From a virus, in IMG/VR virus record IMGVR_UViG_3300025759_000756, positions 1 to 22,676 of that record: a stretch of DNA of 22,676 nt. One strand, given 5' to 3'. The notes beneath the pieces are model-generated. The model saw nothing but the letters and a program-made list of their open reading frames with translations, did not search any database and was not told where the DNA came from. Below are positions 13,826 to 22,365 of the stretch, in pieces (position 1 is the first letter of the stretch; the number at the start of each line of letters is the position of its first letter). The position numbers and the translations under genes were made by a program.

Positions 13826-14305
13826 ATGTCTTTTAGTCTAGGTAATATGATAAGCACGGCATTTGAATTTGGTAAGGATCTGTTGTTTGGTAGTCCGGCA
13901 GCGGGACCACCGGGGTTGAGTGGTAAGGCAGCAACTAGCGGCCTCATCGGGTCGGGCGGAAATTTGAGCGGCTTTATAAAAAAGGGTGCACAGATGTACT
14001 TGAAGGGTACGGGTGTCGGAGATCAAGGTGGTTACTTTCAAGCACCTGACATCAACATACGACAACGTCCCCGCTCTGTACAAGAATTGACTCGTGGTCA
14101 AGCTGTTGGTCAAGTTCAACTCAGCGACATTCAGCGTACCTTGTATTCTATGCCGGAAGTACAACGGGCTGCACAGATGATGCAAGCATCTAACAATAGT
14201 CACATTGCAAACCTTCGTGCCGCAACAGGCGTAGAACAGACTATTCGTCAGGGACGCAAGACACTTGCTACTGAAACGCCCGAACTACGGGAGATAGATG
14301 TATAA
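13826..14305 (+). CDS. Hypothetical virion protein, Gly-rich (159 aa)
   Basis: 159 residues after a GGGAAATAAGAT leader. The first 60 residues are Gly/Ser-rich with short hydrophobic runs (NMISTAFEFGKDLLFG, SGLIGSGGNLSGF). The C-terminal half is helical and charged (RSVQELTRGQAVGQVQLSDI, QRTLYSMPEVQRAAQMM). No known motif is evident. Its stop overlaps the next start (TAATG), and it lies between two probable internal virion genes, so a virion or assembly role is inferred. I do not recognise a family. Confidence 0.6.
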   Translation: MSFSLGNMISTAFEFGKDLLFGSPAAGPPGLSGKAATSGLIGSGGNLSGFIKKGAQMYLKGTGVGDQGGYFQAPDINIRQRPRSVQELTRGQAVGQVQLSDIQRTLYSMPEVQRAAQMMQASNNSHIANLRAATGVEQTIRQGRKTLATETPELREIDV

Positions 14306-14868
14306 TGAAAATAGATCCGTCACAAGCCCCTCGTGGTAGCATAGAAGCAAAAGACCCGTTTGCAATGGCACCTCCGGGATACGGCCTAACGTCTGACAAT
14401 CAACAGTGGCCGTGGGGACAACCCCCACAGATCGTTGATCCGCAACAGGCTTTGCAAACAGCTATAACTAAGCTAAACCGTAAAAAGAACAAGCGTGAAC
14501 TGATGAAGCTGTTGATTGTCGGCGCGTCGGTTGAGGTGCTTGTCGAAGGATACATTTTTCAGGCATTCTCCGAAGGTCAATTCACACCAGATGTCGGTAT
14601 GCTGATCAAAGGACCGCTTGCAATGGTCATTGCGGGTATGGCTGAAGAGGAAGGTATTCCGTATCGTTTCTTTGAAAACGACAACGAACTTGAAAAAGAC
14701 GAAATGGACGATGCAACCTTCTTCCGCATGATGAAGCAGAACAATCCGGGTATGTTTTCTGTTATCCGTGAAAAGATTAACGAAGACATTCGTAGTGGCT
14801 ACATTCCAGAAGAGCCACAAGAAGAAAACTTTATGAACATGAAACCGACTATGGAAGAGGCGGAGTAA
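14305..14868 (+). CDS. Marine phage structural-type protein (187 aa)
   Basis: 187 residues from ATG 14305, coupled to the preceding gene. The segment PGYGLTSDNQQWPWGQPPQI then VDPQQALQTAITKLN, followed by ELMKLLIVGASVEVLVEGYI and FTPDVGMLIKGPLAMVIAGM, follows the pattern GxSLTxxPGNxPWExPPxxxDPxEAL...G.pVE.LV..I.....D..LLI.P of a family common in cyanophages. In cyanophages it is encoded among virion genes without a defined function. The hydrophobic helices look like packing helices, not a signal. The C-terminus is acidic. Confidence 0.68.
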   Translation: MKIDPSQAPRGSIEAKDPFAMAPPGYGLTSDNQQWPWGQPPQIVDPQQALQTAITKLNRKKNKRELMKLLIVGASVEVLVEGYIFQAFSEGQFTPDVGMLIKGPLAMVIAGMAEEEGIPYRFFENDNELEKDEMDDATFFRMMKQNNPGMFSVIREKINEDIRSGYIPEEPQEENFMNMKPTMEEAE

Positions 14869-14871
14869 GCT

Positions 14872-17079
14872 ATGGGTATTGGCGCAGCGTTTGCTACGGG
14901 CCTTGTAAAAGGCTTCACACAGAACATCCAAGAAGAAAAGGCACGTCGGTTAGCCGAACAGCAGAAGATTGACGCATTCGAACAGACTGCTCTCCAGTCG
15001 GTTTTGACGGGCAAGGCAACCAAATCGGGCTATGCCTCAGTGTCCAATCTTATCAAATCTGCACAACAGCAGATAGATGAGCGTCCCAGTATCGACATCT
15101 TTGGTCGTGCAACCGACGGAATTGATATAGATTTTGCAAGCTTGCAAGGCACCCTAGAAGATGCCACAGAAGACTATATTATGATTGGCTCTGTAAAATT
15201 GGATGTTCCTGAAAAATACTTTGACCCTTCGTCTGACGCTCAAGACAAAGCCAACATGTTTATGGATTCCTTGAACAACCAAATGGCTACCCCTGCTTCA
15301 CGAGCAGAATTTTTGGGGAAGTTTAAAACTGAAGAGGATGTTCGTTCTCTTGACGCAGCCTATCGTGGAAATCTTGGACAGTGGCTTAGAACCCGTACTT
15401 ATGATCAAGAAGGCAATAAAACGGTAAACATTGACCCATCAACTAGTTTGGCAATTCACATTCCTATGGAAGAATTCTTAGGTTGGGGAGTGGATAAAGA
15501 ATACGAAATTGCTGTTGAAGCAGCGTCTAGAAAGTTACAGCCGGGAGCAACAGGCCTTCCACCCAACTATGCTTTGCTGCCCGTCGGTTTAGGGGCTAAC
15601 AAGGGTTCTGTAGCTGTAAAATTAGAAGACTTGGGATTCAAAGAACAAGATCAAATAGAAGGTCTTGAAGGTCTTGCTAAATTTCAAGGTATGGATACAC
15701 AGAAATTTATCTATAACTATGCGGCACAGTTTGATAATCAAGTAGACTTTATAAAGGGCTTGTCTCATTCAGTTAAACTGTTCAATATGGGTGCGGCTGA
15801 ACCTAAAAGTATGGATGACAACTATGCAGTTGGTGAATACTTGATGTCTCAATCTGACTTAAAAGATGATGCCCTTGCTCGTGCGTATGCAATGACACCA
15901 TTTGTTGTTGATCTTAAAAGCCCACACGAACGCACTTTAGCAAGAGTAGGTATGGAATCATCTAAGACTATGTCGTTCAAAGAAGAGTTTGAAAAGCTGA
16001 CAGGTCAGAAGTTAGACGCTTTTCAAGAAAGATCAGCAAGCCTGTTTAAAGCCCGTAAGAATCTTACAGGACTTCTTGAAAAGATAGATGCAACAGGCTT
16101 AAAAGTAGAAGGTGTCGTTGCCAATACATTTCAAACGGTATACGGCTTCTTTGGTGAAACTGGTACTATAGACCAGATAAAAAACTTGGTGGTAGATCGT
16201 AACGGTTATGCAGATGAAATATCTGCCACAAAAATAGATGCATTTATGGAAAATGAACTTAAAGGTGTCTCCAACGACGTAGCTGCAGCCCGTACTCTTG
16301 CATTTATTGCAGCAGGTGACTTGGCCCGTGCCGAAGATCCTAGTGGCAGACTCTCTGACCAAGACTTTATACGTAACTATAGAAAGCTTGGTATCAATGC
16401 TTCTGGTACGGTAGAGAACCAAATTGCAGCTATCAAAACCGTCCTAGATGAAGTTAACATGAAGTACCGTGAAGTCGAGGTCTTGAATCAGATTGTATCT
16501 CGCGGTATAGGTGGTAACCTAACTCCGGGGGATCGTAAGCTTTTGCAAGGCGATGCTCGTGCAAAGTCCTTTGTTCGGCTGTATTATGATTCTGGCGGAC
16601 AAGCGGAAGAAACACAAGCACCACCTGTTCTACCTAGCTTTGAGTCGGTTACAACAAACACTGATCGGTATGAGCCATATTCTTTGTACGTTGGAAAAGA
16701 TGGTGGAACAGTGTACAGAGATAAACAGACAAGTGCTTTGATTATCACATCCAACGGTGCCGTTACACAGCAGTTTGCAAAAGGCGATAGCACAAGACAA
16801 GCATTTACTAGCGGGGCACTTGTTAGAAATAGTGCTGGTGCTCCCGGCGGTCCAGCCCCCGCTCCTGCTCCAGCCCCCGCTCCTGCTCCAGCCCCTGCTG
16901 GTGCCCAACCAACTCCATCACCACAACCTGCTCCTGCTACTGGCACAATAGAATACCTAGATGTTGCAGGAAAAGAATCAGGAAACAACCAACAAGGGTA
17001 CACCTTAGAGGGTTATCCCGGTAAGTACAAGAAGATGACTCGCCCAGACGGAACTCAATACTTTGAACCCATGAAATAA
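14872..17079 (+). CDS. Large internal virion-type protein with Ala-Pro linker (735 aa)
   Basis: 735 residues starting three bases after the previous stop. Residues 1-40 form a Gly/Ala-rich helix followed by a charged coiled coil (KGFTQNIQEEKARRLAEQQK). Residues 40-600 are a mixed alpha/beta region without a recognised enzyme motif. A linker made almost only of Ala and Pro lies near 659-690, followed by a 45-residue tail domain (TIEYLDVAGKESG, GYTLEGYPGKYKKMTRPDG). Size, position between structural genes and pairing with the 1526-residue protein suggest an internal or DNA-ejection protein as in T7-like phages, by context and not homology. Confidence 0.65.
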   Translation: MGIGAAFATGLVKGFTQNIQEEKARRLAEQQKIDAFEQTALQSVLTGKATKSGYASVSNLIKSAQQQIDERPSIDIFGRATDGIDIDFASLQGTLEDATEDYIMIGSVKLDVPEKYFDPSSDAQDKANMFMDSLNNQMATPASRAEFLGKFKTEEDVRSLDAAYRGNLGQWLRTRTYDQEGNKTVNIDPSTSLAIHIPMEEFLGWGVDKEYEIAVEAASRKLQPGATGLPPNYALLPVGLGANKGSVAVKLEDLGFKEQDQIEGLEGLAKFQGMDTQKFIYNYAAQFDNQVDFIKGLSHSVKLFNMGAAEPKSMDDNYAVGEYLMSQSDLKDDALARAYAMTPFVVDLKSPHERTLARVGMESSKTMSFKEEFEKLTGQKLDAFQERSASLFKARKNLTGLLEKIDATGLKVEGVVANTFQTVYGFFGETGTIDQIKNLVVDRNGYADEISATKIDAFMENELKGVSNDVAAARTLAFIAAGDLARAEDPSGRLSDQDFIRNYRKLGINASGTVENQIAAIKTVLDEVNMKYREVEVLNQIVSRGIGGNLTPGDRKLLQGDARAKSFVRLYYDSGGQAEETQAPPVLPSFESVTTNTDRYEPYSLYVGKDGGTVYRDKQTSALIITSNGAVTQQFAKGDSTRQAFTSGALVRNSAGAPGGPAPAPAPAPAPAPAPAGAQPTPSPQPAPATGTIEYLDVAGKESGNNQQGYTLEGYPGKYKKMTRPDGTQYFEPMK
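16852..16905 (+). repeat. 18-bp tandem repeat encoding an Ala-Pro linker
   Basis: CCAGCCCCCGCTCCTGCT occurs twice exactly (16852-16869 and 16870-16887), followed by a diverged third unit (16888-16905). It encodes alternating Pro and Ala inside the 735-residue protein. Confidence 0.85.
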
Positions 17080-17087
17080 GGTTGACA

Positions 17088-20000
17088 ATGGCTTTAGATT
17101 CTACATTACCCGTCGGTTTCCAAGAGCCGATAGACGCAACACCAACAGGCATGGAGTCGGTTCCGTCACCAGAAGAGGCACGGACCGTACAAACGACAAC
17201 AGTTGATTTGCCTACGCTTGCAGCCGAAGATGTAGCTGCACAACGTGGCACGTCTAGATCAGCGCAAGATCTATCGAACGAATTTCGTTCCATAATGAAC
17301 AGCAAGTCCTACGATGAGATTGCTGCTTCCGGTGTTGAAATAATCGGCGATGAAGTCCTGACACCTAGTCGGATTCAAGAAATCAATGCCGACCCCGGAT
17401 TGTACGGCGCACTTGAATATGAATACATCACGAATAAGTCAACACCACAACAAGATCCGGCAAAACCTGCTGTGCCATTCTCTACGCCCGACTACACAGA
17501 AGTCCGGTTACCTGAATGGACAGACGATTACAGCGCGGACTTTAAGTCTATTCTTACTGACGCGGTAAAAAACCGACAGAAGGTAGCTGCCCTAATATCT
17601 GAAACCAACCCAAATCTTACACGTCGGGGACAAGACTTAATTCTTTCGCAGTTTAAGACGGGAGATACCCTGACTGAGTTTCTTCGGGCTGGTGAGGATT
17701 TGCCGGGTGAACTTGCCCGATTGCCTTTGATTGTAGGTATGGCAACCAGTGCAGCGGGGGCTTTGAAAGATGCTGCGGGTGAAGCCATGTTTGGCGACAG
17801 AGATTTTGATAATACGTTTATAGAATCCTTTGGCAAAAGGATGGGACAAAAAGGGTGGATGCGCGAATACGACAGAGCACTGAATGATACTGTAGTCTTA
17901 GATTCTAGTCGTGCATCTTTGAAGCGCGAATATAAAAAGAAATTCATAGCTGAGTACGGCGAAGATGCTTGGCGCGAAGACCATCAGGTTCCTTTGATTG
18001 AGGTTGTAGATGGCAAGGCACAATACAAGCTAGATGAAAATGGTAACGTCGAGTATAGGGATGTCGGCTTGGACGATGCCTCTGCAGACGGTATCTTGGA
18101 ACTTGCCTACAAAGAATTACCTGCAAGTAGTAAAGCGGCTTTGTACTTTTCTGAACAGGCTCCGTTTACTGCTGTCGGCACTGTTATCGCTGTTTCCCGT
18201 GCATCAAAAACAGTAGGGGCTGTTCAGAATGCACGTAAGTCTAACACAATAAAGTACGCAGATAAAACCGACTACGAAGTGTATCAGTCCCTTCGTGCTG
18301 AGAAAAGTTCAGGATTTCTTGCTCCCCTTAAAGGGGCATTTAATTTTGCTACGGCTGGTAACGTAAGAGCACGGGGTCGCCTTACAATGGGCGAACAGTT
18401 GACCTCGCATCGGGCTACTATCTCCCGCTATGAAGATGACATAACCGCAATAAATAAACGTTTAGACGATCCCAACCTAGATGATGTTAAACGCATAGAA
18501 CTAGGAAAGCAGCGCGACGTTCTTAAAACAAGTCTGCGTAGTTATCAGTTACGTAAGGGTACGGGCACAATCAACAGTCCATACATACGTAGTGTAGCAA
18601 GAGATGATGTTTTAATTTCTACTGCAGTCGGTTTAGGTGCAGCCGCACTACCAACAGACTTTACTGCATTCGGTGTAGATGGCGACACAATAGTCGGTAT
18701 TACAGCACCTATATTTGCACCGGCTGTATCACGCCTTGCGGTTTGGGGCGGTAGCAAAGCCATCAATACGATTACCGATAACACCATTAAGGATGTCGGT
18801 TTGATGTTGGAAAATTCAGACTTCCTTCCGTTCATCACACAAGGCACTCTTGTAAAAGGCGACGAAGCAAAGATGCGTTCTGTTATGACTGAGATGGGAC
18901 GTGCTGTAACCGACCAAGATGTAGCTGCCTTCACTCAGTTAAACAGATTATTTAATCAGATGACACCTGAGTACAGGGAAAAAGCCTACCAGTCTCTTCT
19001 CGACTACAACAAAATGATCAACGGTTTTCGTGATGATATGTTTGCAGTCGGGATGTCAGATGAAGCAATTGCAGAAGCCCTGCCTACTTTGCATTTGACT
19101 GTAGCACAAGCGACAGGTATTGCACCGCTTCTTGCGTTTCAAAAAACTGCAGTTCAAGATTTGAATGCGGCTAATCTTACCAAAAAGATGCCAGAAATCA
19201 TGGAAACCATCGGGGCAGAGGAAGCTACCCTAGAAGGTATGACAACAAACCTGAATCTCCTAAAGGATTTGATCCGTAAGAATTCGGGTGTAGACCTAGA
19301 TTCGAACGTCGGTTTACAGCAGTTGATGAACGACACTGCAGAAAGCATTGCATTCCAACAAGGCAACTTGAACAAAAAGAAACAGGAGATGTACCTTGCC
19401 CTTCAAAGCTACGTAGAAAATGTAGGTGTAACAGAAGGCATAGACACTGACACAATTGATAAGCTTGTAGAATTAGAAACCATCTTGGATACAGGAGAAG
19501 TTGCAGGTATTATCACCAGAGGTGAACGTGTAGTAAAAATGCACAATCGCATAATCAAGTCCGCAGAAGAAGAACTACAGGCCATAAAAGATCTGTCTTC
19601 TGATATGGATACGAATACATTTACTAAAGAATTTCGTCGCGTCGCAGACATCATGTTCGATGCAGAGTATGGCAGACGTAAAGCCCTTGCGTCTGCTGAA
19701 TACCGCAAGGTCGATGATATGGTTGGCGAAGATACCCTCGACATGACAGACGTTATGCGTCGGTTAGTTGACATGACTGAAGACATGAAGGACAAACCGC
19801 TGTCTGTAGTGTTCGGTGGTATGAAGGGATTCTTTAATAAGGCAGGTGGTAAAGACCTTCACAATGCTATGCGGACTATGGCACGTCGTGGTTTGCTTGC
19901 AGAATTCGGTGAAGATACTATCACGGCTCTGATTACACAGAGACGCGAAGTAGATGGCTTAGAAAACTTTGGCTACATCGACTTGGCTTTGGAACTGGCT

Positions 20001-21668
20001 GAAAATAGTGCAGAGCCTCTTCAGTTCTTTGCAGCCAAGCCCTCTGAAGTTGAAAATGTCTACAGGTACTTCCGCGACAGAGCCATTACCTTGAGCCGAC
20101 AGTCCAAGACTCCTTCACGCTTGGAAGCCGACATTGCTCAAGAATTTAAAGACACTATCGATGAAGTGTATAGTAACTACGATCCTGCAGTACGTCAACA
20201 GATTACAAAAGCACGTCAGACCTATCAGGATAACGTTGGTAACAGAGTTGATAAAGGACGCTACGCACAGGTGGTCCGTGACGGACGGGAACGCAAAAGA
20301 CCTGCAGACGAAAGCCGTAGCTACTATTACCCAGATGAAAACAAAGCACCTGAAGCACCCTTCGTCAAGATTGCAAACCTTGCTGTTAAGATTACAGAAG
20401 AAGCTGATCCAGCAGAAAGCTTGCAAGCTATTGCAAAAGAGCGGGATCGCATTATGTATCTTCTAGGTGGCACAAAGGGTGCCGATGGTAGGTTGGTATT
20501 TGATTTCCGCGATCCAGTACAAAAGCGAAATGCGTACATGGCGCAGCAGATGCTTGAAACCATGATTAGTAAAAAGATATCAGACAAAATGGCAAGGGAT
20601 GCGGATTTGTCTATTGAAATCTTGAACGAAGGCATGGACGTAGCAAACAAAAAAATCACGTACAACTTTAGCAAAGCTATGCGTATCGTTGATATCGAAA
20701 ACGAACTGCGGGTCGGTTACATCGACGAACAAGGTGTGTTCCAAAGCGCAGGTGGCGTCGAATTAGACGTTATCAAAAACCGTGCGGCAAGTTGGGACAA
20801 AATTATGAAAACCAACAAGGATGCACAAGTCGAATACGAAGCTATTCGTAAACGGGTTGACGTAACCTCTGGTGTACTTGGTATCGCACAAAAGAAAGAG
20901 TTGGATGCAATCAACGAAACGATTGGTCAGCTTTCACAAAACACAAAGCTAATAAACAATCCCAAAGCCTTCTATTCAGAGTTCTTTGAAAACGCCACCC
21001 CAGAAAGCTACAACAATACTATAGCTGAATTTGTAGCGCAGAGTGGCGGAAAGCTGACAGAAGATCAAGTACGCACAAGCATGAAGTACATGTACCTACG
21101 TGGTATCTTTGAACGCGGGGGTGTGCAGACAGGCTTAGATGCCCCATCGGGTCGGTTGCGTGGTGACGTAACAAAGATCAATACGTTTATTGATGACATA
21201 TCTGATCCTAGACGGGCTGCAGTTATGGAAGCAGTATTAGGAACAGATCATGTGGATCAGCTTCAACGTATCGCTCGTTGGTCTAGCTATAGCATGGGAG
21301 ATGCCTTAGACTTCCGCGCAGGTCGGGCAACGAAGGGCATGTCCCTAGACTCTGTATTCTCTCGTGTCTTTAACATTGCACGGGGAATGGTCAGTCCCCT
21401 GTATGTTGGTACTGAAGCAGCTACCCGTATGATGCTGGAGAATAAACAGAATCTAATCAACTTGGCTCTTAGCGACAGACAAGCTGCAGAGTTTATGGCA
21501 AACGTTCTAACCAACCCAGAACGTTTGACTGAGTTAGATATCAAAACATTTAGCTTACGTGTACAAAACTATCTTGCACGAGGAGCAGCAGAAGGGGCGG
21601 TTAAGATCCCGTCTGTTCAAGAACGCTACGGTATTACTGAGGAGAACAATGATGAAACAGTACAATAA
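17088..21668 (+). CDS. Very large internal virion-type protein (1526 aa)
   Basis: ATG 17088 is chosen because AAGG (17078-17081) is six bases upstream; a TTG at 17082 is the only other start. The 1526-residue protein has a Pro/Thr-rich N-terminus. Hydrophobic stretches occur near residues 210-230 (PLIVGMATSAAGAL), 350-372 and 507-555 (VLISTAVGLGAAALP, DTIVGITAPIFAPAVSRLAV). Long charged helices follow to about 1400. The C-terminal region near 1424-1473 (FNIARGMVSPLYVGTEAATR, then NLINLALSDRQAAEFMA) resembles the end of giant marine phage virion proteins. No transglycosylase or peptidase motif is seen. A channel-forming ejection protein in the sense of T7 gp16 is inferred. Confidence 0.7.
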   Translation: MALDSTLPVGFQEPIDATPTGMESVPSPEEARTVQTTTVDLPTLAAEDVAAQRGTSRSAQDLSNEFRSIMNSKSYDEIAASGVEIIGDEVLTPSRIQEINADPGLYGALEYEYITNKSTPQQDPAKPAVPFSTPDYTEVRLPEWTDDYSADFKSILTDAVKNRQKVAALISETNPNLTRRGQDLILSQFKTGDTLTEFLRAGEDLPGELARLPLIVGMATSAAGALKDAAGEAMFGDRDFDNTFIESFGKRMGQKGWMREYDRALNDTVVLDSSRASLKREYKKKFIAEYGEDAWREDHQVPLIEVVDGKAQYKLDENGNVEYRDVGLDDASADGILELAYKELPASSKAALYFSEQAPFTAVGTVIAVSRASKTVGAVQNARKSNTIKYADKTDYEVYQSLRAEKSSGFLAPLKGAFNFATAGNVRARGRLTMGEQLTSHRATISRYEDDITAINKRLDDPNLDDVKRIELGKQRDVLKTSLRSYQLRKGTGTINSPYIRSVARDDVLISTAVGLGAAALPTDFTAFGVDGDTIVGITAPIFAPAVSRLAVWGGSKAINTITDNTIKDVGLMLENSDFLPFITQGTLVKGDEAKMRSVMTEMGRAVTDQDVAAFTQLNRLFNQMTPEYREKAYQSLLDYNKMINGFRDDMFAVGMSDEAIAEALPTLHLTVAQATGIAPLLAFQKTAVQDLNAANLTKKMPEIMETIGAEEATLEGMTTNLNLLKDLIRKNSGVDLDSNVGLQQLMNDTAESIAFQQGNLNKKKQEMYLALQSYVENVGVTEGIDTDTIDKLVELETILDTGEVAGIITRGERVVKMHNRIIKSAEEELQAIKDLSSDMDTNTFTKEFRRVADIMFDAEYGRRKALASAEYRKVDDMVGEDTLDMTDVMRRLVDMTEDMKDKPLSVVFGGMKGFFNKAGGKDLHNAMRTMARRGLLAEFGEDTITALITQRREVDGLENFGYIDLALELAENSAEPLQFFAAKPSEVENVYRYFRDRAITLSRQSKTPSRLEADIAQEFKDTIDEVYSNYDPAVRQQITKARQTYQDNVGNRVDKGRYAQVVRDGRERKRPADESRSYYYPDENKAPEAPFVKIANLAVKITEEADPAESLQAIAKERDRIMYLLGGTKGADGRLVFDFRDPVQKRNAYMAQQMLETMISKKISDKMARDADLSIEILNEGMDVANKKITYNFSKAMRIVDIENELRVGYIDEQGVFQSAGGVELDVIKNRAASWDKIMKTNKDAQVEYEAIRKRVDVTSGVLGIAQKKELDAINETIGQLSQNTKLINNPKAFYSEFFENATPESYNNTIAEFVAQSGGKLTEDQVRTSMKYMYLRGIFERGGVQTGLDAPSGRLRGDVTKINTFIDDISDPRRAAVMEAVLGTDHVDQLQRIARWSSYSMGDALDFRAGRATKGMSLDSVFSRVFNIARGMVSPLYVGTEAATRMMLENKQNLINLALSDRQAAEFMANVLTNPERLTELDIKTFSLRVQNYLARGAAEGAVKIPSVQERYGITEENNDETVQ

Positions 21669-21981
21669 CGGCCCACGCAAGGGTATGATGTATGGCGGGG
21701 CAACCCGTCGCAAACCTATGATGTACGGCGGCACGGCAACTAAGCCCCGTAAAAAGGCACAGATGGGCGGCATGATGCAGTCTGCCCCAATGATGCAACC
21801 ACAGAAAATGAAACCGACCCAGATGCAACCTGCGGGTATGTCAATGAACATGGCAGAGGGTGGCAAGGCAAGCCTGAAACCTGTACCTGAAGATAACAAA
21901 GGGCTAGGTAAACTACCAAAACCTGTACGAAATAAGATGGGGTACATGATGTACGGGGGAAAGGCTAAGAATCGTGGCTAG
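21652..21981 (+). CDS. Met/Gly-rich repeat protein (MMYGG repeats)
   Basis: Starts at ATG 21652 (seven bases after AGGAG 21640-21644) or at the adjacent ATG 21649; the gene overlaps the end of the 1526-residue gene by about 17 bases in another frame. The protein (109 residues) is Met-, Gly- and Lys-rich with three MMYGG elements (RKGMMYGG, RKPMMYGG, GYMMYGG), an MGGMMQSAPMMQPQKMKPTQ stretch and a Lys/Pro-rich part. Similar short Met/Gly-rich proteins with MYGG or MAxGG motifs are seen at the end of structural operons in marine phages. Function unknown; presumably disordered. Confidence 0.65.
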   Translation: MKQYNNGPRKGMMYGGATRRKPMMYGGTATKPRKKAQMGGMMQSAPMMQPQKMKPTQMQPAGMSMNMAEGGKASLKPVPEDNKGLGKLPKPVRNKMGYMMYGGKAKNRG

Positions 21982-22138
21982 AAAAGTTGTTCGTGCCCCA
22001 GAGGGCTACCACTGGATGAAGCAAGGCAAAGAGTTTGTCCTAATGAAAAACCCCAAAGACGGTTACAAGCGTCATCGGGGTTCGTTCTTGAATGCACGAT
22101 TCGAAGTAATCAAGGAACACAAAAAGAAAAAGAAATAA
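21974..22138 (+). CDS. Small basic phage protein (54 aa)
   Basis: GTG 21974 overlaps the upstream TAG by eight bases, with GGGGAAAGG about ten bases upstream; stop TAA 22136-22138. The 54 residues begin VARKVVRAPEGYHWMKQGKE and continue with LMKNPKDGYKRHRGSFLNAR, ending in a Lys run. This APxGYHWMKQG..F.LMKNPxGGYKxH pattern recurs in small proteins of marine phages. Function unknown. It is the last plus-strand gene; the next gene converges from the minus strand two bases away. Confidence 0.65.
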   Translation: MARKVVRAPEGYHWMKQGKEFVLMKNPKDGYKRHRGSFLNARFEVIKEHKKKKK

Positions 22139-22140
22139 AC

Positions 22141-22365
22141 TTAGATGTAGGTGCGGGATTTCTCCATCATTTCATCGCCCATCGATCTGAGGTACCTTAA
22201 CAGGGATGCTATTGAGTGTGCACCTTCATACTCTGGCATCCCTTTATTCATTGCGGATTCAAACTCGCTAGGTGGTACGCCATCCCACATGAGTTCCACG
22301 TTTCCATCCTGATTCAAGTACGCTGTAAATTGAAATAGGTTAGCCTTATGCTGCTTCTTTGCCAT
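22141..22365 (-). CDS. Hypothetical minus-strand protein (74 aa)
   Basis: ATG at 22363-22365, stop at 22141-22143, overlapping the upstream minus-strand gene by 20 bases. The 74 residues start AKKQHKANLFQFTAYLNQDG and continue with NVELMWDGVPPSEFESAMNK and a helical end (SIASLLRYLRSMGDEMMEKS). It is soluble, small and charged. I do not recognise the family. Being on the opposite strand from all the virion genes, it is likely part of an early or DNA-metabolism transcript with its neighbour. Confidence 0.6.
   Translation of the reverse strand: MAKKQHKANLFQFTAYLNQDGNVELMWDGVPPSEFESAMNKGMPEYEGAHSIASLLRYLRSMGDEMMEKSRTYI

Noticed and set aside
17082-17110. TTGACA at 17082-17087 as a possible third promoter
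   Set aside because: The base run 17 positions downstream is ATTACC, with no acceptable -10 box, and the site lies across the start codon of a tightly packed gene.
17088-21668. Lytic transglycosylase or peptidase domain in the giant protein
   Set aside because: I looked for a catalytic Glu in a transglycosylase context and for HExxH or Cys-His patterns and found no convincing arrangement.
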